A stretch of 64,000 nucleotides of DNA from Peribacillus glennii (lineage in GTDB: Bacteria > Bacillota > Bacilli > Bacillales > DSM-1321). The notes under the pieces are model-generated. The model saw nothing but the letters and a program-made list of their open reading frames with translations, did no database searches and had not been told where the DNA came from. The translations under genes were made by a program, and so were the position numbers. This document shows, in pieces, positions 9,574 through 18,574 of this stretch. The stretch's first letter is position 1, and every line of letters begins with the position of its first letter. The DNA is taken from positions 248,001-312,000 of the forward strand of contig NZ_QVTD01000003.1 of NCBI RefSeq assembly GCF_003429105.1. Direction: 5' to 3'.

Positions 9574-10410
9574 TTACTCTTCTTTTCTCTTATTGGAGAA
9601 AAAGGCAACCAAATTCCCTGGTTTCGGTAAGTCTTTAAACTTGGTTCTTTTTTCAAATTTTGAAGGCTGCCATACACTAAAATCCAAATCATTTACTAGT
9701 TTAATGGCATTTTCTTGAAGGTATCGGACATGTTTTTCAGAAAAGTGAAGATTAATATATTCATAGGCTGATTTTAATTCAAATCCCCTTCGATCTGTAT
9801 TATGGGCATCAGTTGCAATAAAATGAACCAGGCTATGCTTAAAAAGCCTTCTCGAGAATTTTTGCAATTCTCTCCCGAATACACCTGTGACACTAGCGGC
9901 GGTTATTTGAGCTAAAGCTCCTTTCTGGATCAGATTATATAGCTGATTAGGGTGCTTTTGGAATTCACGGTTTCTTTCAGCGTGTGCAATTACAGGTACG
10001 TAGCCTAATAGTTGGAGTTCATAGAAGATTTCTTCCGTAAAATGTGGGATATGAGAGTAAGGCAGCTCGATCAGGATATATTTATTGGTTTGATTTAACG
10101 TTAATAGATCAGTAGGTGATTGCTTTAATCCTTTTACTATATCGCCATGCAGGTGAATTTCCATCCCCGGAAGTACCGTTAGCGGGATTTCCAGTGTTTG
10201 AAGAAGGTTATTGACTTCATTAACACGGGATAGAATTACCGTTGCCGGATTATCATATTTACCGTTCTTATGATGAGGTGTAGCTATGATATGAGTAATG
10301 CCATTTTTAACTGCCTGTCTTGCCATTCTGGCTGTTTCATCAATATTTTGTGCTCCGTCATCAAGACCAAATAAAATGTGGTTATGTATATCCACTAACA
10401 AATCAACCAT
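9574..10410 (-). CDS. PHP-family protein-tyrosine phosphatase (CpsB/YwqE-like)
   Basis: This is a 278-residue manganese-type PHP phosphatase. The metal-binding motif DIHNHILFGLDDGA sits at the N-terminus, followed by HIIATPHHKNG, PGMEIHLHGD, VIAHAERNR and FIATDAHN, all standard for CpsB/CapC/YwqE. It should dephosphorylate the C-terminal tyrosines of the BY-kinase in the same operon and so control polymer assembly. AAAGGAGG lies only 3 nt before the annotated ATG; in-frame TTG (codon 4) and GTG (codon 6) are alternatives, with no effect on the active site. It is the first gene of the operon. Confidence 0.9.
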   Translation of the reverse strand: MVDLLVDIHNHILFGLDDGAQNIDETARMARQAVKNGITHIIATPHHKNGKYDNPATVILSRVNEVNNLLQTLEIPLTVLPGMEIHLHGDIVKGLKQSPTDLLTLNQTNKYILIELPYSHIPHFTEEIFYELQLLGYVPVIAHAERNREFQKHPNQLYNLIQKGALAQITAASVTGVFGRELQKFSRRLFKHSLVHFIATDAHNTDRRGFELKSAYEYINLHFSEKHVRYLQENAIKLVNDLDFSVWQPSKFEKRTKFKDLPKPGNLVAFFSNKRKEE

Positions 10411-10917
10411 CCGCCTCCTTTCACTGAAAGATGAAACCTTTGTCTTAAAATCATTTACTCACATTATTTTTCGTTAGAATTCACCTATAATCGATTTTTT
10501 GTAAATTTCCCCAACTGAAGCTGTGTCTGTATATTGTATTTGTTCACTATTTCGAATATTCTTTTAATTTTAAGGGTACAGGCTGAATGTCATGCAACTT
10601 ATGATAAACTTAAGACCCATGCCAGACAATACAGCTATAAAAGGCTCTTTAATGAGAGCAAATTTTTAAAAAATGGTGCCTGATGAGAAATTGTGAAATC
10701 CTATCAATAAAGGCAATAAAAATGATTGGAAAACGTGATGGCTTCGTTAGGTTCGCTTTTCCATTCTTCTAATAGCCGCAAAGGGATTTTGTTGTTGAAT
10801 TGCGGTTGCTCAATCTACTTATCTAAACTTCAACGTCCTGTTTTAATATTATGTACAGCCTTTTGATCTGTTCTCTTTTCCAAGGAAATGAACAAGAAAA
10901 TAAACGAGCCGTTGTGC
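10411..10917. other. Intergenic region upstream of polysaccharide operon
   Basis: About 500 bp of AT-rich DNA should contain the operon promoter, but I could not pick a convincing -35/-10 pair. No open frame here looks coded. It ends at the right inverted repeat of the IS remnant. Confidence 0.5.
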
Positions 10918-11383
10918 TAAAGTGACCCTTAAAATTAGAAACGGTCATTTCGCTAGGCAGCCTGCAGGGCATGAGCTCGGTATTGTACCGGCCTCTTGGC
11001 TTTTAATTTTGCCCTAATTCGATTCTGATTATGGTAGACTATATGTTTAGCTAGGTCTGGCTTAAAGTGTTCTACATTTTCAAATTCCTTTAAATTAAGA
11101 AGTTCAGATTTCAGGATTCCAAAGAAATTTTCCATAAGTTTATATTTTAATGAATAAATTGTAGAGCTTTTGAAAAAAGCATGTTCACCATGATATTTAT
11201 ATATCCTTACCTAAAATTGAACTTTGCTTCTATGCAAACCTATCTCTTTTGCGATTGTTGTAGACCCCTCATTTCCTTCCGAATATCGTTTCACAGCTTT
11301 AACTTTTTCTTCAATCGTAAATTTAGCCAAAACAAAAACACCTGCAAATTGTAGACTGTGTCTAAAATTTGAGGTGCAGTTCA
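10918..11383 (-). mobile_element. IS3-family (IS150-like) element, internally deleted
   Basis: Both ends are preserved. The outer sequence at 11354-11383 (read on the minus strand TGAACTGCACCTCAAATTTT, then AGACACAGTC) matches 10918-10946 as an imperfect inverted repeat. Inside the left end is the OrfA start LAKFTIEEKVKAVKRYSEG, followed by IAKEIGLHRSK and a stop. A decayed OrfA stretch then joins directly to the OrfB C-terminus (10953-11135: MENFFGILKSELLNLKEF, later HNQNRIRAKLK, PVQYR). About two thirds of a normal 1.2-1.4 kb element, including the DDE catalytic core, is missing, so it cannot move on its own. Confidence 0.85.
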
Positions 11384-11466
11384 TGCGATCGGCTCCACCC
11401 TTATACTTTTTCTTGGACATATTGTAGCCTGTTATATTTTCAAGGATTTTTCCTTCAAGATCTAAT

Positions 11467-13209
11467 CTATTTTTCAATCTCCTTGTTCAGCAAAAAGGAA
11501 GATGGATCAAGTTCTAAAAATTTTAATTTCTTTATCAAATCGTTTATAGAATTATCACTTACCGTACTGGGATCATCTAAGAATTTTTGCCAATCAGTTA
11601 ATTTATTTATCGCATCAATGTTAAATATTCCTTGCTCATAGGCAAATTGCGCCAAATTGGCTATCTGGTCTAGCACATCGTCATTAAACGTACTTTGCTT
11701 AGTTCCATATTCCTTAATGCTGGCTAATTGATTTACTGTAGCTTCGTTGAGCGTCCCTTGCTTGGCAGCGAATTCATTTAATCTGCCAAGTTCCTTTACC
11801 GTTTCTTCATTGAATATCCCCTGCTTAGCGGTGTATTCGTCTAATCGATCGAAATTCTTTAATATATCGTCCATGAATATTCCTTGCTTGGCAGCGATTT
11901 TGTTTAAGTTGGCTAAATGTTCGGATGTATTGACATTAAAGCTTCCTTGTTGGTCAGTAAATTTGTCTATACTTGATAAATGATCTGATATTTCTCCACT
12001 GAATATTCGCTGCTCACTAGCGAAGTCATCTAATCGAGCTAACTGATCCGATGAATTTTCATTGACCGTCTCTTGTTTGGCAGCGAAATGCTCTAAACTG
12101 GATATTTTAGCTTCCATTTCGCCATTAAACATTCGTTGCTCAATTGCGAAATAATCCAATTGAGCTAACTGATTCGATGTATTTCCATTGACCGCATCTT
12201 GCTTTGCGGCAAAATGCTCTAAATTGGATATTTTAGCTTCCGTTTCTCCATTGAACATTCGTTGCTCAATTGCGAAATAATCCAATTGAGCTAACTGATT
12301 CGATGTATTTCCATTGACCGCCTCTTGCTTTGCGGCAAAATGCTCTAAATTGGATAATTGAGCTTCCGTTTCGCCATTGAACATCCGTTGCTCATTTGCG
12401 AAATAATCCAATTGAGCTAACTGATTCGATGTATTTCCATTGACCGTCTCTTGCTTTGCGGCAAAATGCTCTAAATTGGATAATTGAGCTTCCGTTTCGC
12501 CATTAAACATTCGTTGCTCACTAGCGAAATCATCTAATTCAGCTAACTGATCCGATGTATTTTTATTTATCATCCCTTGGTTCGCAGTAAATTTACCAAG
12601 CATGGCTAATTGATCGGACGTATTTTCGTTGAAACTTAGTTGCGTGGCGTTGAACTCATTCACTTGGGATAATTGACTTGAAGTTTTCTTATTGACTTTT
12701 TCCTGCTTTTCAGTGAATTCATCCAGTTTATCTAATTGATCAGTTGTATCGTCATTGAATTTACTTTGATGTTTAGCAATTTTTTGTAATTCCGTAAATT
12801 GATTCGCTATTTTGGCATTCTCCAATTCCTGTTCTGTGGTAAAATGCTTCAAAACAACTAATTGATCAAAGGTATTGGATATTTGGGATTCTTGTTTATC
12901 TGTGCTGTGTTTGAGCTTGCTTAATTGTTCAAGTGTATCTCCATTTATTTTCTGCTGATCTGCAACAAACTGTTGTAACATTCTTAACTGATCGCGACTT
13001 GAATGAATTTCTTTCCATAAATCGTAAACTGACCGACTTGTTTTTTCTATCCGATCTCTAATATCGGTAATTATTTTTCCCTGCTGTTCAATATAACGAG
13101 TTAATTTATTATCCAAGTATATCCTTTGATTGGTATTGCTTTGTTCCTTGTATGGATCCGAAGGACAGTACTTTATTGGTAAATATTTATTTAGCCATGG
13201 TGGTTTCAC
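11467..13209 (-). CDS. Coiled-coil protein with 22 tandem 21-residue repeats
   Basis: The 580-residue protein starts at GTG 8 nt after GGGAG. Residues 1-88 are unique (MKPPWLNKYLPIKYCPSDPY first), residues 89-550 are exactly 22 repeats of 21 residues with no insertions, and residues 551-580 form a short tail. The consensus is N-x-x-T-x-x-Q-L-x-x-L-x-x-F-A-x-x-Q-x-x-F. Twenty-one residues are three heptads; a/d positions would be N1, T4, L8, L11, A15 and Q18, a polar-to-hydrophobic coiled-coil core. Repeats 8-14 (12064-12504) alternate two near-identical types, a 126-bp higher-order repeat. There is no signal peptide, TM segment or sorting signal. I do not recognise the family. The promoter region suggests sporulation expression (tentative). 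Confidence 0.85.
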   Translation of the reverse strand: MKPPWLNKYLPIKYCPSDPYKEQSNTNQRIYLDNKLTRYIEQQGKIITDIRDRIEKTSRSVYDLWKEIHSSRDQLRMLQQFVADQQKINGDTLEQLSKLKHSTDKQESQISNTFDQLVVLKHFTTEQELENAKIANQFTELQKIAKHQSKFNDDTTDQLDKLDEFTEKQEKVNKKTSSQLSQVNEFNATQLSFNENTSDQLAMLGKFTANQGMINKNTSDQLAELDDFASEQRMFNGETEAQLSNLEHFAAKQETVNGNTSNQLAQLDYFANEQRMFNGETEAQLSNLEHFAAKQEAVNGNTSNQLAQLDYFAIEQRMFNGETEAKISNLEHFAAKQDAVNGNTSNQLAQLDYFAIEQRMFNGEMEAKISSLEHFAAKQETVNENSSDQLARLDDFASEQRIFSGEISDHLSSIDKFTDQQGSFNVNTSEHLANLNKIAAKQGIFMDDILKNFDRLDEYTAKQGIFNEETVKELGRLNEFAAKQGTLNEATVNQLASIKEYGTKQSTFNDDVLDQIANLAQFAYEQGIFNIDAINKLTDWQKFLDDPSTVSDNSINDLIKKLKFLELDPSSFLLNKEIEK

Positions 13210-13241
13210 TGTTATAACTCCCTAATATTACACATTTGTCA

Positions 13242-13269
13242 TAAATTATGCCTGCACTTGGTTAGGGGT
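13242..13269 (-). promoter_or_regulatory. Possible sigma-K/sigma-E-type promoter of the repeat protein
   Basis: On the minus strand CATAATTTA (13242-13250) fits the CATANNNTA -10 element of mother-cell sigma factors. An AC dinucleotide lies 17 bp upstream (13268-13269), as in SigK promoters. This lies about 35 bp before the GTG start. The consensus is short, so chance is a real possibility. Confidence 0.3.
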
Positions 13270-13489
13270 GACAGCTATGGGCACTCTATTGATAAGGTGG
13301 TACGAGGCTTAATCGATAAAACCTTTCAGCCTATTTTTCAAATCTTTTTTAACCATGTTTTTCTTTAATGCTTTAAAAATACTGGGGCACTGCCACCCTC
13401 AATTCCATAGATTCCTATATTTAGCCGTGTACCTCCTTTATTTTATTTAGCATAGCAGATTTACATATAAAACCAGAGGAGGAATGGAG

Positions 13490-13579
13490 ATGAAAAAGGC
13501 GTTCTTGGCTGCAGTGCTTGTACTAACTTTGCTGCTTCCAACAGCCGCACTTGGAGCCGGTAGATATAATGCAGCATAA
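13490..13579 (+). CDS. 29-residue ORF, essentially only a signal peptide
   Basis: ATG follows AGAGGAGG with 7-nt spacing. The product begins MKKAFLAAVLVLTLLLP, continues TAALGA and ends GRYNAA: a textbook Sec signal peptide with an A-x-A-like cleavage site and only a few residues after it. It may be the 5' remnant of a secreted protein lost by deletion, or a real membrane micropeptide. It has no recognisable neighbour that could be the missing remainder. Confidence 0.4.
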   Translation: MKKAFLAAVLVLTLLLPTAALGAGRYNAA

Positions 13580-14332
13580 ATGCCTGTCAATTTAGTATTT
13601 TCTCCCGCACCAATTCTCTTTTTTATCCCTTTTGGATCTCGTCTTTAACAGTCCTCTAAGGAACATTTTAGATAGAACTCAATACATCTATCCTGTGCTA
13701 GCTTTTCTCTTATATTGTTACCATACTCAGCATATAGGAAAATAACTGTACTAAGATTTACTGCCGCAAATACACTCGATGTAACTATATACCTTTCATT
13801 GTTATTATATTATGTGAACAGGGTTAGAATTGATTAAGTAAAGAGTCCATTAAAATAAAAACAAACAGGAAAATAGATTTTTTAAACAACACCCACCGGA
13901 CCTGTTTTTAAAATGGTTGGAAACTATGAGGATTTTAAGAAGATTAGATTCAAATAATTAGGGGATAGACCAACAATTACAAGACAGCAAATATACTAAA
14001 GTAGCAAATTTAGTTATTTTTTGAACTAAAGGCTGAGAAAGTCGATTTGGTTCAGAGGTCCGGAATAACCACTCATCAATTCTATGGAAGATTTTTGTTA
14101 CAAAGGAGCAAGCATAATTGAGTTTGCTCCTTTCTGACTTAAACAGTAACGGTGATGTGAATTTGTTCAAGCAACAATCGCTCCGTTTTTGCAAAAGGCT
14201 AAGACACTATTTTTTCATAAAATAAAGCCCCTTTAATTTCGCGGGATTTGTATTTGATAATTATAACCTCAGCTTTCATAAAGCCTGACAAGCTGATCTG
14301 TCACTAGTTTTTAAGTTATACTGCTTACCACA
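13580..14332. other. 750-bp region without a supported gene
   Basis: There is no convincing coding frame. A perfect 10-bp stem (14102-14111 with 14124-14133, AAAGGAGCAA) has no T-run on either side. Short disconnected open stretches on the plus strand between about 13900 and 14130 could be decayed coding DNA, but I could not identify it. Confidence 0.5.
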
Positions 14333-14947
14333 TCATTTGATAATCTCCACAAAATGCGCCAGAATCCTCGCTGTCAGTCCCCAGATGACCCTCTCCTCGT
14401 AAAGATAAAAATATTCATCCATTTTCCGTGTCTGCCAGTTATAGTTTTCCCCGCCAGCTACCAGGTCGAAAGGGAAATTTTCTTCTGGTTCCGCCCTGAA
14501 GTTTATGTGATACACTTTGGGCTCATTGTTCAGGAAGAAGGAAAGTGGGACTGTGAATACCTCCCCCACTTCCGCAGGGTTTGTTTTGATACTTTCAGGG
14601 CAGCGGATGAATCCTACATATGGGTAGATGATCATGCCGAAAGGTGAAATCATATAATCAACCGGATATACCTCTGAAATGTTCCCCTTATCGATACCTA
14701 ACTCTTCGATTGTTTCGCGAATGGCTGCTCCTTTTTCGTTTTTGTCCTGTGGATCGATTCTGCCTCCGGGAAAACAGATCTCCCCTGGCTGTCGTCTTAA
14801 CGTAAGTGAGCGCACTTCGAAGAGAATATGAATTCCATCCTCTTTCTGAATAAGCGGCAAAAGGACGGCATATTTGGAAAAGCTCTCACTCCCGAGAATG
14901 GTGGGTGTGTGTGCCTTTAATTTACTTACTACATTTTGGATTTCCAT
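14333..14947 (-). CDS. NUDIX hydrolase, CoA-diphosphatase type
   Basis: About 204 residues from the ATG at 14947, which follows GGGGTGAC; an upstream in-frame ATG adds 12 unlikely residues. The CoA-pyrophosphatase signature (UPF0035) LTLRRQPGEICFPGG runs directly into the Nudix box GRIDPQDKNEKGAAIRETIE, ending EELGI, with the catalytic REx2EE glutamates. The likely reaction is cleavage of CoA or acyl-CoA to phosphopantetheine and 3',5'-ADP. It is monocistronic, with no functional link to its neighbours. Confidence 0.88.
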   Translation of the reverse strand: MEIQNVVSKLKAHTPTILGSESFSKYAVLLPLIQKEDGIHILFEVRSLTLRRQPGEICFPGGRIDPQDKNEKGAAIRETIEELGIDKGNISEVYPVDYMISPFGMIIYPYVGFIRCPESIKTNPAEVGEVFTVPLSFFLNNEPKVYHINFRAEPEENFPFDLVAGGENYNWQTRKMDEYFYLYEERVIWGLTARILAHFVEIIK

Positions 14948-15249
14948 CCAGTCACCCCGCTTTTTTTTGCTGTTAAGAATCAAGTAAATTAGTCAAAGGG
15001 GCAACCCCAGGTTTCAGAGTTTGCCCCTTTATACATAGCTTTACAAGTAATAAAATAAAAAAAGTTTATCATCTTCATATCGAAGACCACAGGCTAAATG
15101 CGGACTTGTGCGGCAATATTTGTTTTATCCGGCCATTTCATAAAGCTGCAGAAGGCTTCCTTCTTCTGCAGGCTTATCTGCGCCATTGTCTTCAACTTCA
15201 CAAAGGCTTGCCAACGGCCCGCTTTCAAATCTTCTATGTATATTGATTT

Positions 15250-15840
15250 TCAGCTGTACCGCTCTTCTTTGAACGGATTGGCTGACATGGAGTAGCCGAG
15301 CTGTTCCCAGAATCCGGCTACGTTTACGTTCATGAAACGGATTCCTGAAACCCATTTCGTGCCTTTCCATAAGTAAAAGGAAGCCGGTGGGATGAATCGG
15401 AGCGGATATCCATGCTTCTGAGATATGTCTTGCCAGTCATGGTTGGTATCCTTCCAGCGATACACAAAAAGTGCATCATTGCCCTGCAAGTCCGCCAAAG
15501 GCATATTCGCGCTATAGCCGAACCTGTCTCCGTCGTAGTACCCATAGATTTGGATATGTGACACGTCTTCATGTAAATCCACCAGTTTTACCAGTTCTCT
15601 CAAGGCGATTCCTTCGAAGGTAGTGTCGAATTTCGACCATGTCGTAACACAGTGCATATCAACCGTTGAAACGGTTTTCGGCAGGCTCATGATTTCCGCA
15701 TACGTTAAGGTGACTTCTTCTTTCACCCTCCCAAACAGCCTGAAATTCCATGATTCTTCATCAAATTGATAGACGTCGCCCTGATGCAAAATCGGCCAGG
15801 TTTCCGTCTCGAATTGGCCAGGCGGCAGCACTTTTCCCAT
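15250..15840 (-). CDS. Molybdopterin-dependent sulfite-oxidase-like oxidoreductase
   Basis: About 196 residues. The oxidoreductase molybdopterin-binding domain is clear: LTYAEIMSLPK, then VDMHCVTTWSKFDTTFEGI with the Mo-ligand cysteine, and later YGYYDGDRFGYSANMPLADL and GYPLRFIPPASFYLWKGTKW. The family is the short YuiH/MsrP-like group, without a dimerisation domain. There is no Tat signal, so a cytoplasmic location is likely. The electron donor and substrate are unknown. A TTG four codons upstream abuts the Shine-Dalgarno, so I prefer ATG at 15840. Confidence 0.85.
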   Translation of the reverse strand: MGKVLPPGQFETETWPILHQGDVYQFDEESWNFRLFGRVKEEVTLTYAEIMSLPKTVSTVDMHCVTTWSKFDTTFEGIALRELVKLVDLHEDVSHIQIYGYYDGDRFGYSANMPLADLQGNDALFVYRWKDTNHDWQDISQKHGYPLRFIPPASFYLWKGTKWVSGIRFMNVNVAGFWEQLGYSMSANPFKEERYS

Positions 15841-15930
15841 ATAAGTTTTCAACCTCTTTCGTTTTCTTTACATGATAACCATTCTGGTATGTGGTTTCAA
15901 GGTGGCTGTTATGTCGTTCTCTTGCCAAAT

Positions 15931-17082
15931 TTAGAACATTCCCTCAGCGACACGTTCTGTTTCAACAGATGCAAGGGAGAGTTCCTTTTCAATAATGTAG
16001 CTGATTGCATCGGGAAAGGGATCGGATTCTTTTTCCAGGTAACATTCTATCCGTTTCTTTAGAGCTGAGATTTCTTCTTCATTTGAAATGGCAGTTTGCA
16101 ATTCCTCCAAAAAGTTGTCCGGTGACACACACATAACCAAACCTTCCTGCAATAAAAATTTCAAATTGATCTCCTCTTGTCCCGGCAGCCAGTTATGAAC
16201 AAAAATAGGAAGCCGCTTGTGAAGTGCTTCACTGATTGTTACACCACCAGGCTTTGTCAGGATAGCGTCCACCTCATTGTAGATATCGTTCAATTCCCAT
16301 GGATTCTCAATATAGCCTTTTGGGTGAATATGGCTAACCTCAAGGGCGTTTAACTGGTGAAACAAGTCTTTATTATTCCCGCAAAGTACCGTAAAAGCAA
16401 CGGATGGAATGTCTTTCATCATTTCGATGAACTGCCCGTTATTGTATAAACCATTATTCCCGCCCGCAACCAGTACATGTTTCAGCTTATTTTTTGCTTT
16501 TTTGGCAGGATCGGTAAAAGATGATTTAATAGGGATGCCGGTCGCAAAGATGCAATCCTCTTTGATATTGTGTTCATTGATCAATGTTTTTTTTGCATCA
16601 CTATGCGGGACAAGATGATATTCAATCTCTTTCTTCGCCCAAACGTCATTGATGAAAAAATCAGTGTATATATTAATAACAGGGATATTCATTAACCGTC
16701 CCTTTTGTTTTAACTTTCCGATGATGCTTGATGGAAAGGAATGGGAGCATATGATCAAGGAAGGATTGACCTTTTCAATCAGCTGCATCATTTTACTCTC
16801 GAAATAAAGGGAAAAAAGCCGGAAATCCACTTTAAACTTTCGATCATTCTCTGAATACATTATCGTGTTATACAAAGTCCGGTAAATGGAAGGGCTCGTG
16901 TTGATCCAGCTAAAATAAATGGAAGACACCATTTTTTCCAAACTGTCATTACAATAACTCAAAAAATCGACAATCTCAAGATCAGACTCCGGATATTCGG
17001 CACTGATGTATTCTTTGATTGTTTCTGCGACTTTTAGATGTCCAGTCGGAAACTGGAATAAAGGCAATACAAGAATCTTCAT
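15931..17082 (-). CDS. GT28/MGDG-synthase-family glycosyltransferase
   Basis: 383 residues from ATG 17082, seven bases after GGAG; the longer TTG start abuts the Shine-Dalgarno. The N-terminus MKILVLPLFQFPTGHLKVAE has the GH of MGDG synthase and UgtP. IICSHSFPSSIIGKL, HVLVAGGNNGLYNNG and the donor-binding DAILTKPGGVTISEAL complete the family pattern. It probably glycosylates diacylglycerol or another lipid at the inner membrane face. It is the last gene of an operon with a DedA protein and a deacetylase, which suggests lipid or envelope glycan work. Confidence 0.82.
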   Translation of the reverse strand: MKILVLPLFQFPTGHLKVAETIKEYISAEYPESDLEIVDFLSYCNDSLEKMVSSIYFSWINTSPSIYRTLYNTIMYSENDRKFKVDFRLFSLYFESKMMQLIEKVNPSLIICSHSFPSSIIGKLKQKGRLMNIPVINIYTDFFINDVWAKKEIEYHLVPHSDAKKTLINEHNIKEDCIFATGIPIKSSFTDPAKKAKNKLKHVLVAGGNNGLYNNGQFIEMMKDIPSVAFTVLCGNNKDLFHQLNALEVSHIHPKGYIENPWELNDIYNEVDAILTKPGGVTISEALHKRLPIFVHNWLPGQEEINLKFLLQEGLVMCVSPDNFLEELQTAISNEEEISALKKRIECYLEKESDPFPDAISYIIEKELSLASVETERVAEGMF

Positions 17083-17101
17083 AAACAAGCTCCTTCAGAA
17101 C

Positions 17102-17689
17102 TCATCTTCGTTTTTTTCTGACATACTTTATAGATACATACATGATAAAAATAAATAAGAACAGGATACCTAAATAGGGCACATACATCGGATTAATATC
17201 AAAAACATCTCCAGCATAAAACCCTGCTACTATAAAGGGGACAGCCCAGCAAATAGTGCCTAGTAACGAATATAGGAAATACCTCGGAAACCTGATATTG
17301 GCGATGCCGGCGAAATACGGGCTTATCTGCCGTAACCCGGGCATGTAAAACCCGAATACAAGGGTTTTCCGGAAGTTTTTTGTATACTGATGTTTAGCTT
17401 TTTCCCATCTATCGACCGTTATCCCAACATATTTGCCAAATCGATTTATAAATGGATACCCTACAAATCTGCCGCATACATAAGCGGTTAACATTCCGGA
17501 AAATACTCCAAGAACTGCATAGAAAACTGAATACCCGAAAGCAAGCTTGTGGTGTGCAACCAAAACGCCGATCAAAAACAAGAGGGATTCCTCAGGAGCA
17601 GGTATGCCGACCACTCCAAAAAATAAAAAAACAAATATAATGAGGTATCCATATAATTCAATGTAGTTAGATATCGCTTGTATTGTCAT
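17102..17689 (-). CDS. DedA-family membrane protein
   Basis: This 195-residue DedA/SNARE-associated protein has five or six hydrophobic segments. Family motifs are FFGVVGIPAPEESLLFLIG near the N-terminus and FGFYMPGLRQISPYFAGIAN, with the conserved Arg and Pro. DedA proteins include undecaprenyl-phosphate and phosphatidylethanolamine translocases. In this operon it may recycle or flip a lipid used by the neighbouring enzymes. Its ATG overlaps the deacetylase stop as ATGA, which implies translational coupling. Confidence 0.9.
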   Translation of the reverse strand: MTIQAISNYIELYGYLIIFVFLFFGVVGIPAPEESLLFLIGVLVAHHKLAFGYSVFYAVLGVFSGMLTAYVCGRFVGYPFINRFGKYVGITVDRWEKAKHQYTKNFRKTLVFGFYMPGLRQISPYFAGIANIRFPRYFLYSLLGTICWAVPFIVAGFYAGDVFDINPMYVPYLGILFLFIFIMYVSIKYVRKKRR

Positions 17690-18420
17690 ATAACCCTCTT
17701 TATATGGCGATTTTGATAAGCTTCATGCAAAGAAGTGAAGGTCAGTCCGCGTTGTTTGCTTTCCTTCAAATACACCTCAAGGCTCTCTAACATATATCGT
17801 GGCGCTTCTATGTCCGCTCCAAAGGTGTCTCCGCTGTCATGAAGCAGCAAGACGGATCCTGAATCATTTGTTGCACGCAACCGTTCGAGAAGGCTTCCTT
17901 TAACTTTGTGGACTTTCCAGTCACTGAAAATATCAGACCACATAATTATCTGATATTTCCTGCTCAAAAGAAGTGTAAATACATTAAAATGGCCCCAGGG
18001 CGGCCGATAAAATATAACATCTTCCTTTATACATTCGCGAATGGCTTTTTCAGTCTTTATTAATTGTTTTTTCAAAGCAAAAGGTGTTAAAAACCAGCTG
18101 GATACATGCTGATAATGATGGATGCCGATGGTATGGCCCTCTTTATGCATTCTTTCAATGATTTCCGGATGGCGTTCCACTTTATGGCCCACGACAAAAA
18201 ACGTTGCTTTGACTCCGTATTTTTTCAACAAGTCCAGAAGCTGTATGGTATATATTGGATCCGGCCCGTCGTCAAATGTTAACGAAAGTGTTTTTTGTTC
18301 TAGTAATCTTTTTGTGATCCCGATGCTTTTTTTTCGGATAAGCACTGTCGGGATGATTGTATAGAAAATAAATAGAAGTATGATTAAACCTATAATGGCC
18401 ACTTTGAAAATCCCTTTCAT
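17686..18420 (-). CDS. Membrane-anchored polysaccharide deacetylase
   Basis: This 244-residue CE4 enzyme has an uncleaved N-terminal membrane anchor (about residues 5-27). Motif 1 is LSLTFDDGPDP (Asp50, Asp51), motif 2 GHTIGIHHYQH gives H-x3-H at 101-105, motif 3 is FYRPPWGH, and VLLHDSGD is near the C-terminus. The active site should face outside. The probable substrate is peptidoglycan or another surface glycan. Ser of the usual HS-x3-H motif is His here. It is the first gene of a three-gene operon; the Shine-Dalgarno is weak. Confidence 0.85.
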   Translation of the reverse strand: MKGIFKVAIIGLIILLFIFYTIIPTVLIRKKSIGITKRLLEQKTLSLTFDDGPDPIYTIQLLDLLKKYGVKATFFVVGHKVERHPEIIERMHKEGHTIGIHHYQHVSSWFLTPFALKKQLIKTEKAIRECIKEDVIFYRPPWGHFNVFTLLLSRKYQIIMWSDIFSDWKVHKVKGSLLERLRATNDSGSVLLLHDSGDTFGADIEAPRYMLESLEVYLKESKQRGLTFTSLHEAYQNRHIKRVI

Positions 18421-18574
18421 GATAAAAAGCTTAATTTATAAATATATTTAAGTCTACTATGAAGTACTGCTTCATATCAATGAAACTTCGAATCTTTTGG
18501 GGGCCACTAGTCCGCAGAAAAAATAAAGCAGCCTTACTAATTGAAGTAAAGCCACTCGCGTGAATGCTTTTCCA

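Noticed and set aside
11747-11983. Plus-strand open frame opposite the repeat protein
   Set aside because: It exists only because the repeat has a biased codon pattern; no ribosome binding site and no conservation expected.
11560-12945. 63-bp periodic DNA that could be taken for a CRISPR or satellite array
   Set aside because: The period is exactly 21 codons in one open frame, with changes mostly at third positions; there are no unique spacers between identical repeats.
13958-14194. 78-codon minus-strand frame in the 13.6-14.3 kb gap
   Set aside because: No Shine-Dalgarno, no recognisable motif and random-like composition.
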